From Bradyrhizobium hereditatis (GTDB lineage: Bacteria > Pseudomonadota > Alphaproteobacteria > Rhizobiales > Xanthobacteraceae): a stretch of DNA of 64,000 bases. The translations under genes were made by a program, and so were the position numbers. The notes under the pieces are model-generated. The model ran no database searches and was not told where the DNA came from. It saw nothing but the letters and a program-made list of their open reading frames with translations. Location of the stretch: NCBI RefSeq assembly GCF_020329435.1, contig NZ_JAGKJK010000002.1:434001-498000 (forward strand), in the 5' to 3' direction. This document shows positions 11,942-19,834 of this stretch, in pieces (the first letter of the stretch is position 1; each line of letters begins with the position of its first letter).

Positions 11942-12754
11942 ATGCAGTTAAACTGGCGCGCAATCTCCGGTCCGGCTCTCACGACAGCGACGGCGCTGGT
12001 CGCCTTCCTGGTCGATCGGCATCTTTTTCCTCTTCCCAATCCCGCACCGCTATTCGTCTGCATCGTTGCGCTTGCCGCTTCCATCAGCGGCATCGCCTCC
12101 GGCATGGCGAGCGCTGTGATTGCGGTAGCCTCTTCCGCGCTGTTCTTCCTCACCCACCGCGCCACGCCCGGCTACGACATGTCGGATCTGGCGCGCATGC
12201 TGCTGCTGGCGGCCACCGCCGGCGCCACCGCGCTGATCACCGGGCTGCTGCGGCAAAAATGGGTTGATACGCTCGCCTGGGAGAAGAAGCATCACGCGAC
12301 CGCGGAACGACTATCGGCCGCGCTCGATCAGGTCGATATCGGCATCGTGCTGCTCGATTCCGACACCCGCGCCGAATTCATCAACCGCGCCTTCCGCGAT
12401 TATTTCAAGCTGTCGGACGAGCAGGCCGACAGCAAGCCGCCCTTCATCGCGCTGATGTATCACGGCCGCGACACCGGCGCCTGGCAACTGCCCGAGGACG
12501 AGCTCAGCACCTTCATCGCCAAGCGCACCGAAATGATCCGGGCCGGCGATTCCACGCCGATCAACCTCAACTTGGCCGGCGGAGAGGTGCTCCGCTTCAT
12601 CTGCACGGCGCTGCCCGATGGCGGACGCATGCTGAGCTACACGCCGGTCACCGATCTCGTCCGCCACTCCGACGATCCCGGCAGCGCCGACTATTATCGC
12701 GCGCTGCGCGGCACCCACCGCAGCCTCGCCCGCCATCTCGGCGCCGCGGAATAG
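11942..12754 (+). CDS. Membrane-anchored PAS-domain protein
   Basis: About 270 residues. The N-terminal third has three to four membrane helices (TTATALVAFLVDRH; APLFVCIVALAASISGIASG; SAVIAVASSALFFLTH; MLLLAATAGATALITGLL), similar to KdpD/DUF4118-type sensor modules. A linker helix then leads to a PAS domain (about 120-225) beginning LDQVDIGIVLLDSDTRAEFINRAF. No kinase, cyclase or response domain follows, so this is a sensor without an output domain, perhaps a truncated histidine kinase or a partner protein. The frame is open upstream to 11777; ATG 11942 is preferred for its GGCGAGA site and for starting at the membrane domain. Confidence 0.75.
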   Translation: MQLNWRAISGPALTTATALVAFLVDRHLFPLPNPAPLFVCIVALAASISGIASGMASAVIAVASSALFFLTHRATPGYDMSDLARMLLLAATAGATALITGLLRQKWVDTLAWEKKHHATAERLSAALDQVDIGIVLLDSDTRAEFINRAFRDYFKLSDEQADSKPPFIALMYHGRDTGAWQLPEDELSTFIAKRTEMIRAGDSTPINLNLAGGEVLRFICTALPDGGRMLSYTPVTDLVRHSDDPGSADYYRALRGTHRSLARHLGAAE

Positions 12755-12877
12755 CGGCGCGGTATAGAGGCCACGGCTCTCTCGCTCCCTCTCCAAAAGT
12801 TGATCCCCTGCTAATGCGTCTGTATTAATGGACAGACGCAACTCCTCGCCTTCCCTCACCACAACGGAAATCCCGCA

Positions 12878-13339
12878 ATGCCCGGCGACCTCACCATCCG
12901 CTTCGTCACCCGCCAGGACTATGCGCAATGGCTTCCGCTGTGGGACGGTTACAACGCCTTCTACGGCCGCTCGGGTCCGACCGCGCTGGCAAGCGAGATC
13001 ACCGCGATGACGTGGGCGCGATTCTTCGACGCCTACGAGCCGATGCACGCGCTTGTCGCCGAGAGCGGCGGCGAGCTGCTCGGGCTAACGCATTACCTGT
13101 TTCACCGCTCTACGACCATGATCGAGCCGAACTGCTATTTGCAGGACCTCTTCACCAGTGCCACGGCGCGCGGCAAGGGCGTCGGCCGCGCGCTGATCAA
13201 CGGCGTGTACGAACAGGCGAAGCTTGCAGGATGCTCCCGCGTCTATTGGCAGACCCACGAGACCAATCACACCGCGATGCAGCTCTACGACAAGGTGGCG
13301 GAGCGCTCGGGGTTTGTCGTCTATCGCAAGATGCTGTGA
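12878..13339 (+). CDS. GNAT-family N-acetyltransferase
   Basis: A 153-residue acetyl-CoA-dependent acetyltransferase. It starts with the usual beta strand LTIRFVTRQDY and has motif A at about 88-108: YLQDLFTSATARGKGVGRAL, where RGKGVG is the pyrophosphate-binding loop. Motif B follows as VYWQTHETNHTAMQLYDKV, where the Asn and Tyr are the usual active-site residues. The C-terminal YRKML closes the fold. The substrate is unknown. It appears monocistronic, about 120 bases after the PAS gene. Confidence 0.9.
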   Translation: MPGDLTIRFVTRQDYAQWLPLWDGYNAFYGRSGPTALASEITAMTWARFFDAYEPMHALVAESGGELLGLTHYLFHRSTTMIEPNCYLQDLFTSATARGKGVGRALINGVYEQAKLAGCSRVYWQTHETNHTAMQLYDKVAERSGFVVYRKML

Positions 13340-13609
13340 CGCCTGCGACTACGGCCGTCCGATCTGTGGATAAGTTCAGGCGTCACGCGCGCGTAACAAT
13401 ACGGGGCTAGCCTCCGCCTGCGTTTGATCAGGCCCCCCGTCTCAGATCACGCGCCCCCAGCGGTCCCCGTCAGTCGCCGCGTCTGGCCGGGGCCGCATCT
13501 TTTTGGCCGCATAGCTGCCAAGCGCGCACCGATCGTCCCGCTTCTTGCGACCTGGCGCCGTGCGAGCCAAAATGCCGGCCCTCTCGCGCCCTTCCCACAG
13601 GATCGATCC

Positions 13610-14548
13610 ATGCAAATTCGCAACCTCGGCGGCTCCGGCCTGCGTGTTTCCGCCGTCGGCCTCGGCTGCAACAATTTTGGCCAGCGCACCGACCTCGAGA
13701 CTTCGCGCAAGGTCATTCACAAGGCGATCGACCTCGGCATCACCCTGTTCGACACCGCCGACATCTATGCCGGCATGGGCGGCTCCGAGACCGTGCTGGG
13801 CAACGTGCTCGGCGATCGTCGCAAGGACATCGTGCTGGCCACGAAATATGCCAAGCCGATGGCAACCGACGGCACCAAGCAGGGCGCCTCGCGCCGCTAC
13901 ATCATGTCCGCGGTCGAAGCCAGCCTGAAGCGGCTGAAGACCGATTACATCGATCTCTATCAGCAGCATGAGTACGATCCCTTGACGCCGATGGAAGAGA
14001 CGCTGCGCGCGCTCGACGATCTCGTCCGCCAGGGCAAGGTCCGCTACATCGGCAATTCGAACTTTCCGGCGTGGCGCATTGCCGAAGCCGAAATGCTGGC
14101 ACGGCAGATGAATGTGGGCCGCTTCATCTCCTGTCAGGATGAATACAGCCTCGTGGTGCGCGATATCGAGAAGGACCTCTTGCCGGCAGCCCAGGAATAC
14201 AAGCTCGGCCTGTTGCCGTTCTTCCCGCTGGCCAGCGGTCTCCTGACCGGAAAATACAAGCGCGGCGTCGCCGCCCCCGCCGACACCCGCTTCGCCAAGG
14301 CACCGGCGCTGAAGGACCGCTACGCCACGACGCGTAACGAGGACATCGTCGAAAAGCTTCAGGCGTTTGCGTTGGAGCGCGGTCATACCCTGCTCGAACT
14401 CGCCTTCTCCTGGCTCGCCCAGCGCCCGCAAGTCGCAAGCATCATCGCCGGCGCCACCCGCGTCGAACAGGTCGAGCAGAACGTGAAAGCGATCAGCTGG
14501 ACGCTGAGCGCGGAGGAGATGGCGGAGGTCGATCGGATGACGAGGTGA
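13610..14548 (+). CDS. Aldo/keto reductase
   Basis: A 312-residue NADPH-dependent reductase with a (beta/alpha)8 barrel. The catalytic tetrad is visible: Asp and Tyr in DTADIYAG (about 44-51), Lys in VLATKYAK (about 78-85) and His in YQQHEYD (about 120-126). The C-terminal IAGATRVEQVEQN supplies the NADP-phosphate-binding loop. ATG 13610 is preceded by AGGATCG and begins the typical QIRNLGGSGLRVS strand. The frame is open upstream to 13424, but that part reads as non-coding. It belongs to the YdhF/YajO-like broad-specificity group, so no substrate is assigned. Confidence 0.9.
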   Translation: MQIRNLGGSGLRVSAVGLGCNNFGQRTDLETSRKVIHKAIDLGITLFDTADIYAGMGGSETVLGNVLGDRRKDIVLATKYAKPMATDGTKQGASRRYIMSAVEASLKRLKTDYIDLYQQHEYDPLTPMEETLRALDDLVRQGKVRYIGNSNFPAWRIAEAEMLARQMNVGRFISCQDEYSLVVRDIEKDLLPAAQEYKLGLLPFFPLASGLLTGKYKRGVAAPADTRFAKAPALKDRYATTRNEDIVEKLQAFALERGHTLLELAFSWLAQRPQVASIIAGATRVEQVEQNVKAISWTLSAEEMAEVDRMTR

Positions 14549-14570
14549 GGGTGCGCACGGCCTCTCCGCT

Positions 14571-14706
14571 CCCTCTCCCCGTTCTTCACGGGGAGAGGGT
14601 TGGGGTGAGGGGCTGCCTCCGCAAGCTGTGAACGCGGTGAGACCTGTACCCCCTCACCCGGCTCGCAAGAGCGATCCGACCTCTCCCCGCAAGCGGGGCG
14701 AGGTTA
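14571..14706. repeat. CCCTCTCCCC composite palindromic repeat (left of DUF559 gene)
   Basis: Hairpin CCCTCTCCCCGTTCTTCACG / GGGGAGAGGG followed by TTGGGGTGAGGGG and its complement CCCCTCACCC, then GACCTCTCCCCGCAAGCGGGGCGAGGTTA. It abuts the stop codon of the DUF559 gene. The same family occurs at 15073, 26130 and inside uvrB. Confidence 0.85.
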
Positions 14707-15066
14707 AGGGGAACGAGCGGCTCGATCTGAAAGCTCCGCGTGAAGGACCCTCAGCACACCTTCGATATTCTCGAGGACATCGTTGTTCCAGAACCGAAGC
14801 ACCTTGTAACCTTGCTCCATCAAACGACGGTCGCGCGCCGCATCCGCTGCTGATTCATTATGCTGCCCGCCATCGACCTCGACGACCAAATCAAGCTCGC
14901 GGCAAACGAAGTCGCAGATGTAGCCGCTGATCGGCACTTGCCGTGCAAACTTGTGCCCGTCGATCTGCCGGTTGCGGATACGATTCCAGAGGACAGTTTC
15001 CGCGTCTGTTTGATTGACGCGCAATTGTCTTGCGATTCGGATGGTCTTTTCATTGCGGCCACGCAT
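14704..15066 (-). CDS. DUF559 (Vsr-like fold) endonuclease-domain protein
   Basis: A 120-residue protein of the DUF559 family, related to the very-short-patch-repair/restriction endonuclease fold. After a basic N-terminus comes TDAETVLWNRIRNRQIDGHKFARQ (as in two segments, about 21-44), then the putative active-site strand CDFVCRELDLVVEVDGGQH with Asp and Glu about 12 residues apart (about 52-67), and finally GYKVLRFWNNDVLENIEGV. The acidic pair plus Gln-His fits a PD-(D/E)XK-type site. No methylase or Dcm is nearby. The gene is bounded on both sides by the same palindromic repeat family, and its C-terminal codons run into one repeat. Activity on DNA is inferred only. Confidence 0.85.
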   Translation of the reverse strand: MRGRNEKTIRIARQLRVNQTDAETVLWNRIRNRQIDGHKFARQVPISGYICDFVCRELDLVVEVDGGQHNESAADAARDRRLMEQGYKVLRFWNNDVLENIEGVLRVLHAELSDRAARSP

Positions 15067-15072
15067 TGCCCT

Positions 15073-15133
15073 GCCCTCACCCGCCGCGCAATAGCGCGGC
15101 GACCTCTCCCCGCATAGTGCGGGAAGAGGTTAA
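15073..15133. repeat. CCCTCACCC/CTCTCCCCGC repeat (right of DUF559 gene)
   Basis: Contains CCCTCACCC, hairpin CCGCCGCGC / GCGCGGCG, then CCTCTCCCCGC...GCGGGAAGAGG and GTTAAG. It ends where the DUF1501 gene stops and begins just upstream of the DUF559 start. Confidence 0.8.
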
Positions 15134-16365
15134 GATACCAACCCCTGCATCGGCTTCACCGCGGCACTGTCCGGGAACACGCTCTCCGCCAGCACCTTGT
15201 CGGCGAGCCCGAACTGGTCCTTCAGCACGCCCTTCATCACCGCGCGCAGATCTGTAGTCGGCGCAAGATCGCGGCCCTGGTAGAGATTGTCCGGTTTCAG
15301 CCCGGGCCAATCTGCGATCACGCGGCCGCCTTTCACCGCGCCACCGGCGAGCAGCGCGACTGTGCCGGTGCCATGATCGGTACCCTGCGTGCCGTTGATG
15401 CGCGCGGTGCGGCCGAATTCGGTGGCGACCACGATCACCGTATCGCGCCAGCGCGGCCCCATCGCGGTCTGGAATTCGGCGAGCGCGCCGTCGAGCCCGC
15501 CAAGCAGTTGCGCGAGCCGGCCGACCGGGCCGCCTTCATTGGCATGCGTGTCCCAGCCGTCGAAGGCGAGCGCGCCGATCCGCGGGCCGTTGTCGGCCGC
15601 CATCAGCCGCGCGGCGCCGCGCGCCACCAGGCGCATCGCGGCCGGCCCGTTGGCTCCGGGCTTCGGTTTCATGTCGTCGCCTTGCGCCATCTTGTCGAGC
15701 GCGAGGCCCTGCTTGAGCGCCGCGCCCAGCGCGGCATCGCGGTAAGAATAGAGTTCGAGGAGCCGCATCGCGGTATCCTCGCTCGCCTGCGGCACCGCAA
15801 GCGGCGCCCAGCCGACAGTCGGCGCCGCGCCGCGCAGCACCAGCGGCGTCGTCGGCCCGACCGCAAGTCCGCTCGTCACCCGCTCGCCCTTCGGCAGGCC
15901 TTCCAGCGCGCGGTTGAGCCAGCCGGATTGCACCCGGCCGGGTCCGGCAAAGCCGCTTTCGAGCACGTCCTGTCCATCGAAATGTGAACGGTCGCGATAG
16001 GGCGTCGCTACTGCATGGATCACCGCCGCTGTCTTCTCGCGACACATCCGCGCGAATTCCGGCATCGCCGGATGCAGCGAAAAGAAATTGTCGAGCGGCA
16101 ACGCCGCATTCGGTCCGCTCGCAGACAGCGCGATCGCCCCGTGCAGGCCGGCATAATCGGGGTCACCGATCGGCGCGACCGTCGCAAGCCCGTCCAGCGC
16201 GCCGCGCAGGATGATGACCACGAGGCGCGGATCGCGGCCGTCGGCAGCGCGCGCGAATTTCGGCAAGTAAGCCCATGCCGCAAAGGACGCGCCGCCGAGC
16301 AGCACGGCACGCCGCGACGTCACCAAAGATCGCATATCTTCGCAGCAATCCGTTGTCGTTTCCAT
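15130..16365 (-). CDS. DUF1501 protein, Tat-exported
   Basis: A 411-residue protein of the DUF1501 family, in the sulfatase/alkaline-phosphatase superfamily, function unknown. The N-terminus carries a twin-arginine-type signal: SRRAVLLGGASFAAWAYLP, cleaved after KFARA. Conserved pieces include VVIILRGALDGLATVAPIGD, DRSHFDGQDVLESG, GALAFDGWDTHANEG and VIVVATEFGRTARINGTQGTDHGTG, which carry metal-ligand-like Asp and His. Its usual partner, a DUF1800 protein, lies immediately upstream. ATG 16365 is favoured since GAGGAG is nine bases ahead; ATG 16374 would overlap the partner stop codon but has no spacing to the site. Confidence 0.88.
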   Translation of the reverse strand: METTTDCCEDMRSLVTSRRAVLLGGASFAAWAYLPKFARAADGRDPRLVVIILRGALDGLATVAPIGDPDYAGLHGAIALSASGPNAALPLDNFFSLHPAMPEFARMCREKTAAVIHAVATPYRDRSHFDGQDVLESGFAGPGRVQSGWLNRALEGLPKGERVTSGLAVGPTTPLVLRGAAPTVGWAPLAVPQASEDTAMRLLELYSYRDAALGAALKQGLALDKMAQGDDMKPKPGANGPAAMRLVARGAARLMAADNGPRIGALAFDGWDTHANEGGPVGRLAQLLGGLDGALAEFQTAMGPRWRDTVIVVATEFGRTARINGTQGTDHGTGTVALLAGGAVKGGRVIADWPGLKPDNLYQGRDLAPTTDLRAVMKGVLKDQFGLADKVLAESVFPDSAAVKPMQGLVS

Positions 16366-16370
16366 TGGTG

Positions 16371-17930
16371 TCATCTCCTCTGGAACTCCGGCGACATCAG
16401 TAGCAGCGCGAGCGCCTGCTGCCGCGATTCCGCGCGTTCAATGGTGCGCCGTGTTTCCACTGACGCCGTATCGGCCGCTGCGATTTCGAGCAGGTCGCGC
16501 GGATCGACGCCTTCGGGAATCCTCGATGCGATCTGCGTCGCGATGTCGAGGCGCAGCTTGATCCCTTCCGGCGCCAGCCATGCGCCGTTGGTATCGGGGA
16601 AACCGTTCGGCCCGGCCGGCGACCATAGTGGCTGGCCCAGTGTTCTCAGGCCGCTGAGATAGGGGCTGGGATTATTCGGAATCTGCGCCAGCAGGCGGCC
16701 GGCCGCGATCAGGAATTCATACGGCGAGCGTATCTTGGCGAGCGGCGCTTGCCAGGCTTCGTCGGAATCCACCAGCGCCATCGCCAGCGCCTTGAGGTCG
16801 CCATCGGTTTTGGTAAAGACATCCGCAAGCCGCGCCACCAATGAAGGCGGCGGATCGTCGGCCACGAAATGACGTGCGAACTTGCCGGCGATGAATCTTG
16901 CGGTCGACGGATGACGCGCGAGATCCGCCAGCACCGCCTCGCCCTGCGTCACGTCGGCCGCGTCGTAGATCTTTCCCAGCACCTGCTGCGCGCCCGGCTG
17001 ATGCGCATTGGCGTTGAACACGAAGCTGCCCGGCGCGCCCAACTGGCCGAGCCTTCCCGCATAGGTCCACCCCGTGATGACGTTCGCCAGCGCCGTCACG
17101 TCGCCTTGCGAATAGCCGCCGCCGACGCCAAGCGTGTGCAGTTCGAGGATTTCGCGGGCGAGATTCTCGTTCAGTCCGCGGTTGCGATTCTTGCCAGCGC
17201 GCGAGTCCGGCCCCAGCGATTGCTGGTTGTCGAGAAAGAACAGCATCGCCGGATGCTGCTCGACCGCCCTGAGCATATCGGCAAAGCGTCCCAGCACATG
17301 CGGCCGGATTGCCTCGCGCTCGAACGAGCCGGCCCACATCTGCGCCGGCCCGCCCTTGCTGGCGGAGATGCAGAAATGATTGGACCAGAACACCACCAAC
17401 CGCTCGGCAAATCCGCAATCGGCCATGACCGCCCGTTGCAGCCGCGCCAGCGCCTCAGCGCGAAACGTCTTCTGGATAATGTTGAGCTCTGCCGCGCGCG
17501 GCGGCGATGGTTTCGGCGCATTTGATGGCATCGTCTCGGCGGGCGCCATCGCCGCGCCTTCCGGCGGCTTGGCGGGCGGCTCCTTCGGCGCCATCTCCAT
17601 CGTGATGTTGTTGAGCGAAAGATTGCGCCGCTGCGCCTTCGCATCCGGCGGCGCTCCACCTTCAGGAGTCGCCGGCGGCGCAGCCGATTTGCCGGCAGCT
17701 TCCCGCGCCCGCTGAATCTCGAACTGATAGTCAAACACAGCCTTGCCGAGCGCCGGTGTCGACTGCAGTCCCGGCACTTCGAGCAGCACGCCGCTCCGAC
17801 GGGCGAGATCCGCCTTGACGAAACCGCGCGGATCGGACGCTGCATTGAGAAAATCGCCGGACGCCCCGCCCCGCGCGCCGAAACCGAAGCGATTGAGCGC
17901 AACAAGGGCTGCTTTCGAATCGCGGGCCAT
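16371..17930 (-). CDS. DUF1800 protein
   Basis: A 519-residue protein of the DUF1800 family, co-transcribed with the DUF1501 gene; such pairs occur widely in bacteria without an established function. Features are an N-terminal ALVALNRFGFGARGG, a low-complexity Pro/Ala insert (about 85-140), then the conserved core RLVVFWSNHFCISASKG, ILELHTLGVGGGYSQGDV, ALANVITGWTY and FIAGKFARHFVADDP. The His and Asn of WSNHF are family hallmarks. No clear signal peptide is seen even though the partner is Tat-exported, so export as a complex is possible but unproven. ATG 17930 follows AAGGGAAAT; the open frame upstream to 18305 is antisense to CWC. Confidence 0.85.
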   Translation of the reverse strand: MARDSKAALVALNRFGFGARGGASGDFLNAASDPRGFVKADLARRSGVLLEVPGLQSTPALGKAVFDYQFEIQRAREAAGKSAAPPATPEGGAPPDAKAQRRNLSLNNITMEMAPKEPPAKPPEGAAMAPAETMPSNAPKPSPPRAAELNIIQKTFRAEALARLQRAVMADCGFAERLVVFWSNHFCISASKGGPAQMWAGSFEREAIRPHVLGRFADMLRAVEQHPAMLFFLDNQQSLGPDSRAGKNRNRGLNENLAREILELHTLGVGGGYSQGDVTALANVITGWTYAGRLGQLGAPGSFVFNANAHQPGAQQVLGKIYDAADVTQGEAVLADLARHPSTARFIAGKFARHFVADDPPPSLVARLADVFTKTDGDLKALAMALVDSDEAWQAPLAKIRSPYEFLIAAGRLLAQIPNNPSPYLSGLRTLGQPLWSPAGPNGFPDTNGAWLAPEGIKLRLDIATQIASRIPEGVDPRDLLEIAAADTASVETRRTIERAESRQQALALLLMSPEFQRR

Positions 17931-18061
17931 CGGATTTCCCTTGTCAGGTTTCGCTTGTGAGATTTCCCTTGGAGTTCCGCGGGGCGTATAGTGATCGCAG
18001 GAATATAGCGTGCTTCGGCGTGAACCCGGGATTAATTCCGTGTCAGGATGTGGCCTCGTTG

Positions 18062-18259
18062 ATGACAAATCGTTTGGAAAATCAGCCTCCGCGCCGCCTC
18101 GCCTGCGAAGCTTGCGGCACCGAGTTCGGCTGCAACCTGTCCGGCCCCTGCTGGTGCAACGACGAGGCGTTCCGCATGCCGTTGCCGGTTGATGGCAGCG
18201 ACTGCCTCTGCCCGGACTGCCTGCGCAAGCTCGCGAAGCAGCACGCGGGTGCGGCGTGA
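18062..18259 (+). CDS. Cysteine-rich CWC-family protein
   Basis: A 65-residue protein with the CWC-type cysteine array: CEACGTEFGCN, CWCND and CLCPDCLRKL, eight cysteines in all, which would coordinate zinc or stabilise a small fold. The family is named for its CWC motif and has no defined role. A PLPVDGSDCLCPDC segment is typical. The stop overlaps the start of the HAD phosphatase gene by four bases (GTGA), so the two are probably translationally coupled. ATG 18062 is used because upstream sequence to 17957 is not family-like. Confidence 0.85.
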   Translation: MTNRLENQPPRRLACEACGTEFGCNLSGPCWCNDEAFRMPLPVDGSDCLCPDCLRKLAKQHAGAA

Positions 18260-18939
18260 CCGCAAAATGGAACGTCAGTGCCGTCCTCCTCGATATGGAC
18301 GGCACCCTCGTCGATACCGAGCGGGTTTACTTCGACAGCCTCGTCGCGGCGCTCAATGCGGCCGGCTACGCTGATGATTCCGTCGCGCTGTGCCACGCCA
18401 TGGTCGGGCTTCCCGGGCCGGCCTGCGAAGCGATGCTGCTCGACCACTATGGCGCGGACTTTCCGCTCACTGAGGTCAACCGCGCCTTCCTCGCCAACCG
18501 CGACCGGCTGATGGAGGCAGGATTGCCGCTCAAGCCGGGCACGCTGGAACTGCTCGACGCACTTGCCGCCGCCAATTGCCCGACCGCGATCGTGACTTCA
18601 TCGTCGCGGCGCTCCGCCGAACGCCATTTGTCGCTCGCCGGAATCCGTGCGCGCTTCGACACCATCCTGACGCTCGACGATGTCACGCGCGGCAAACCGA
18701 GCCCGGACCTTTATCTCCTTGCCGCGACACGCCTTGGGTTTGCGCCGCAGCTCTGCGTCGCGGTGGAAGACTCCAACCACGGCGTCGCCGCCTCCCACGC
18801 CGCCGGCGCGATCACGATCATGGTGCCTGATATGACGCCGCCTACCGAAGAGACGCGCGCAAAATGCGCGGCCGTGTTGCCGGATCTGAATGCGGTGCTG
18901 GCGATGCTGCACGAACGCGGTGCGTTTGGGCGCGATTAG
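18256..18939 (+). CDS. HAD-superfamily phosphatase (beta-phosphoglucomutase-like)
   Basis: A 227-residue hydrolase with a full set of HAD motifs: I, DMDGT at 13-17 (nucleophile Asp13, acid/base Asp15); II, TSSS; III, the Lys of GKPSPDLY; IV, VEDSNHG. A helical cap lies between motifs I and II, placing it in subfamily I near the beta-phosphoglucomutase and gph groups. The start is a GTG overlapping the CWC stop; the following AKWNVSAVLLDMDGT fits the usual first strand. A sugar phosphate or nucleotide substrate is likely but not identified. Confidence 0.9.
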   Translation: MTAKWNVSAVLLDMDGTLVDTERVYFDSLVAALNAAGYADDSVALCHAMVGLPGPACEAMLLDHYGADFPLTEVNRAFLANRDRLMEAGLPLKPGTLELLDALAAANCPTAIVTSSSRRSAERHLSLAGIRARFDTILTLDDVTRGKPSPDLYLLAATRLGFAPQLCVAVEDSNHGVAASHAAGAITIMVPDMTPPTEETRAKCAAVLPDLNAVLAMLHERGAFGRD

Positions 18940-18963
18940 TTCCGGCCGCATTGCGAGGATGTG

Positions 18964-19051
18964 TAGGGTGGGCAAAGACGCTCTTTGCGCCGTGCCCACC
19001 ATTTATCACCGCGCTCGTGATGGTCGACGCGCTTCGCTTTGCCCACCCTAC
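18964..19051. repeat. GTAGGGTGGGCAAAG palindromic repeat
   Basis: Ends GTAGGGTGGGCAAAG and CTTTGCCCACCCTAC are perfect 15-bp complements, about 58 bases apart. It sits between the convergent HAD and TetR genes. Confidence 0.85.
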
Positions 19052-19060
19052 GAAGCTTAC

Positions 19061-19140
19061 CGTCATTGCGAGCGAAGCGATCCATCGCACCGCAAGCGTA
19101 GACATGGGTTGCTTCGTCGCTATCGCTCCTCGCAATGACG
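19061..19140. repeat. CGTCATTGCGAGCGAAGCGA palindromic repeat
   Basis: Ends CGTCATTGCGAGCGAAGCGA and CGCTCCTCGCAATGACG are complementary. It is directly adjacent to the preceding repeat and just after the TetR stop; same family as 5621 and 57153. Confidence 0.85.
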
Positions 19141-19145
19141 AAGCG

Positions 19146-19745
19146 TTACCACCCTCGCCGCTTCTTGCCCGCCGGAAGCGCCGCCTCGATCAGCGCATGC
19201 GCCGCCTCACCCGCCGTTTCCATGTAGCTGGAATCGCGATGCAGCAGCACGACGGCGAAAGAGCCGTCGAGCAGCAATAGGATTTGCCGTGCGAGCCGCA
19301 ACGGCTCGGCGATGCCCTCCGCCTCGAAGGTCGCACGCAGCCATTCCTCGAACTTTTTCTTGTGTGCGGCACCGATTCTGATTGCGGGATGGCCCGGCAT
19401 GTTGGCAAGCTCGGCCGAGGTGCGCAGGAAGCCGCAGCCCTTCCACTTCGGATGCCGCGCCGAGCGCGCCAGATTGCGAAAGATTGCCTCGACCTTCGCC
19501 GGCAGACCGCCCTCTGCTTTCGTAAACCATTGCCTGAACAGCGCAAGATTGGGCTGATCGCGCCCCGTAAGATAGGCCGCGACGAGATCGTCCTTGCTCC
19601 TGAAGTGATAGTACAACGTCCGCTTGGTGACGCCGGCCTTCTCGGCCACGGCATCGACGCTGACGCCGCGGATGCCGTCATTGTAGAACAGCGCGTTGGC
19701 TGCCGAGATGATGCGTTCGCGCGTCGAAATACCGGATCGTGCCAT
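19146..19745 (-). CDS. TetR/AcrR-family transcriptional regulator
   Basis: A 199-residue repressor-type regulator. The N-terminal three-helix DNA-binding domain spans about 8-55: TRERIISAANALFYNDGIRG, then the recognition helix in VTKRTLYYHFRSKDDLVAAYL. The C-terminal ligand domain includes WFTKAEGG and a GCGFLRTSAEL segment like that of the TetR_C_33-type regulators. ATG 19745 is favoured because the palindrome at 19754-19777 then lies just upstream of it. The regulator is divergent from an enoyl-CoA hydratase gene, which it probably controls along with itself. The inducer may be an acyl-CoA or its precursor, by context only. Confidence 0.9.
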   Translation of the reverse strand: MARSGISTRERIISAANALFYNDGIRGVSVDAVAEKAGVTKRTLYYHFRSKDDLVAAYLTGRDQPNLALFRQWFTKAEGGLPAKVEAIFRNLARSARHPKWKGCGFLRTSAELANMPGHPAIRIGAAHKKKFEEWLRATFEAEGIAEPLRLARQILLLLDGSFAVVLLHRDSSYMETAGEAAHALIEAALPAGKKRRGW

Positions 19746-19753
19746 GCAGCCTA

Positions 19754-19777
19754 TGTATACTAACCAGTGAATATACA
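19754..19777. promoter_or_regulatory. Candidate TetR operator
   Basis: Inverted repeat TGTATA (19754-19759) / TATACA (19772-19777) with a 12-base spacer, in AT-rich DNA in an otherwise GC-rich region, between the divergent TetR and enoyl-CoA hydratase genes. Confidence 0.6.
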
Positions 19778-19834
19778 CAACGCGGCCGGACTTTTAGGCT
19801 GTCTTCGCAATCAGACCTTTTGCGGAGCCTTCCA

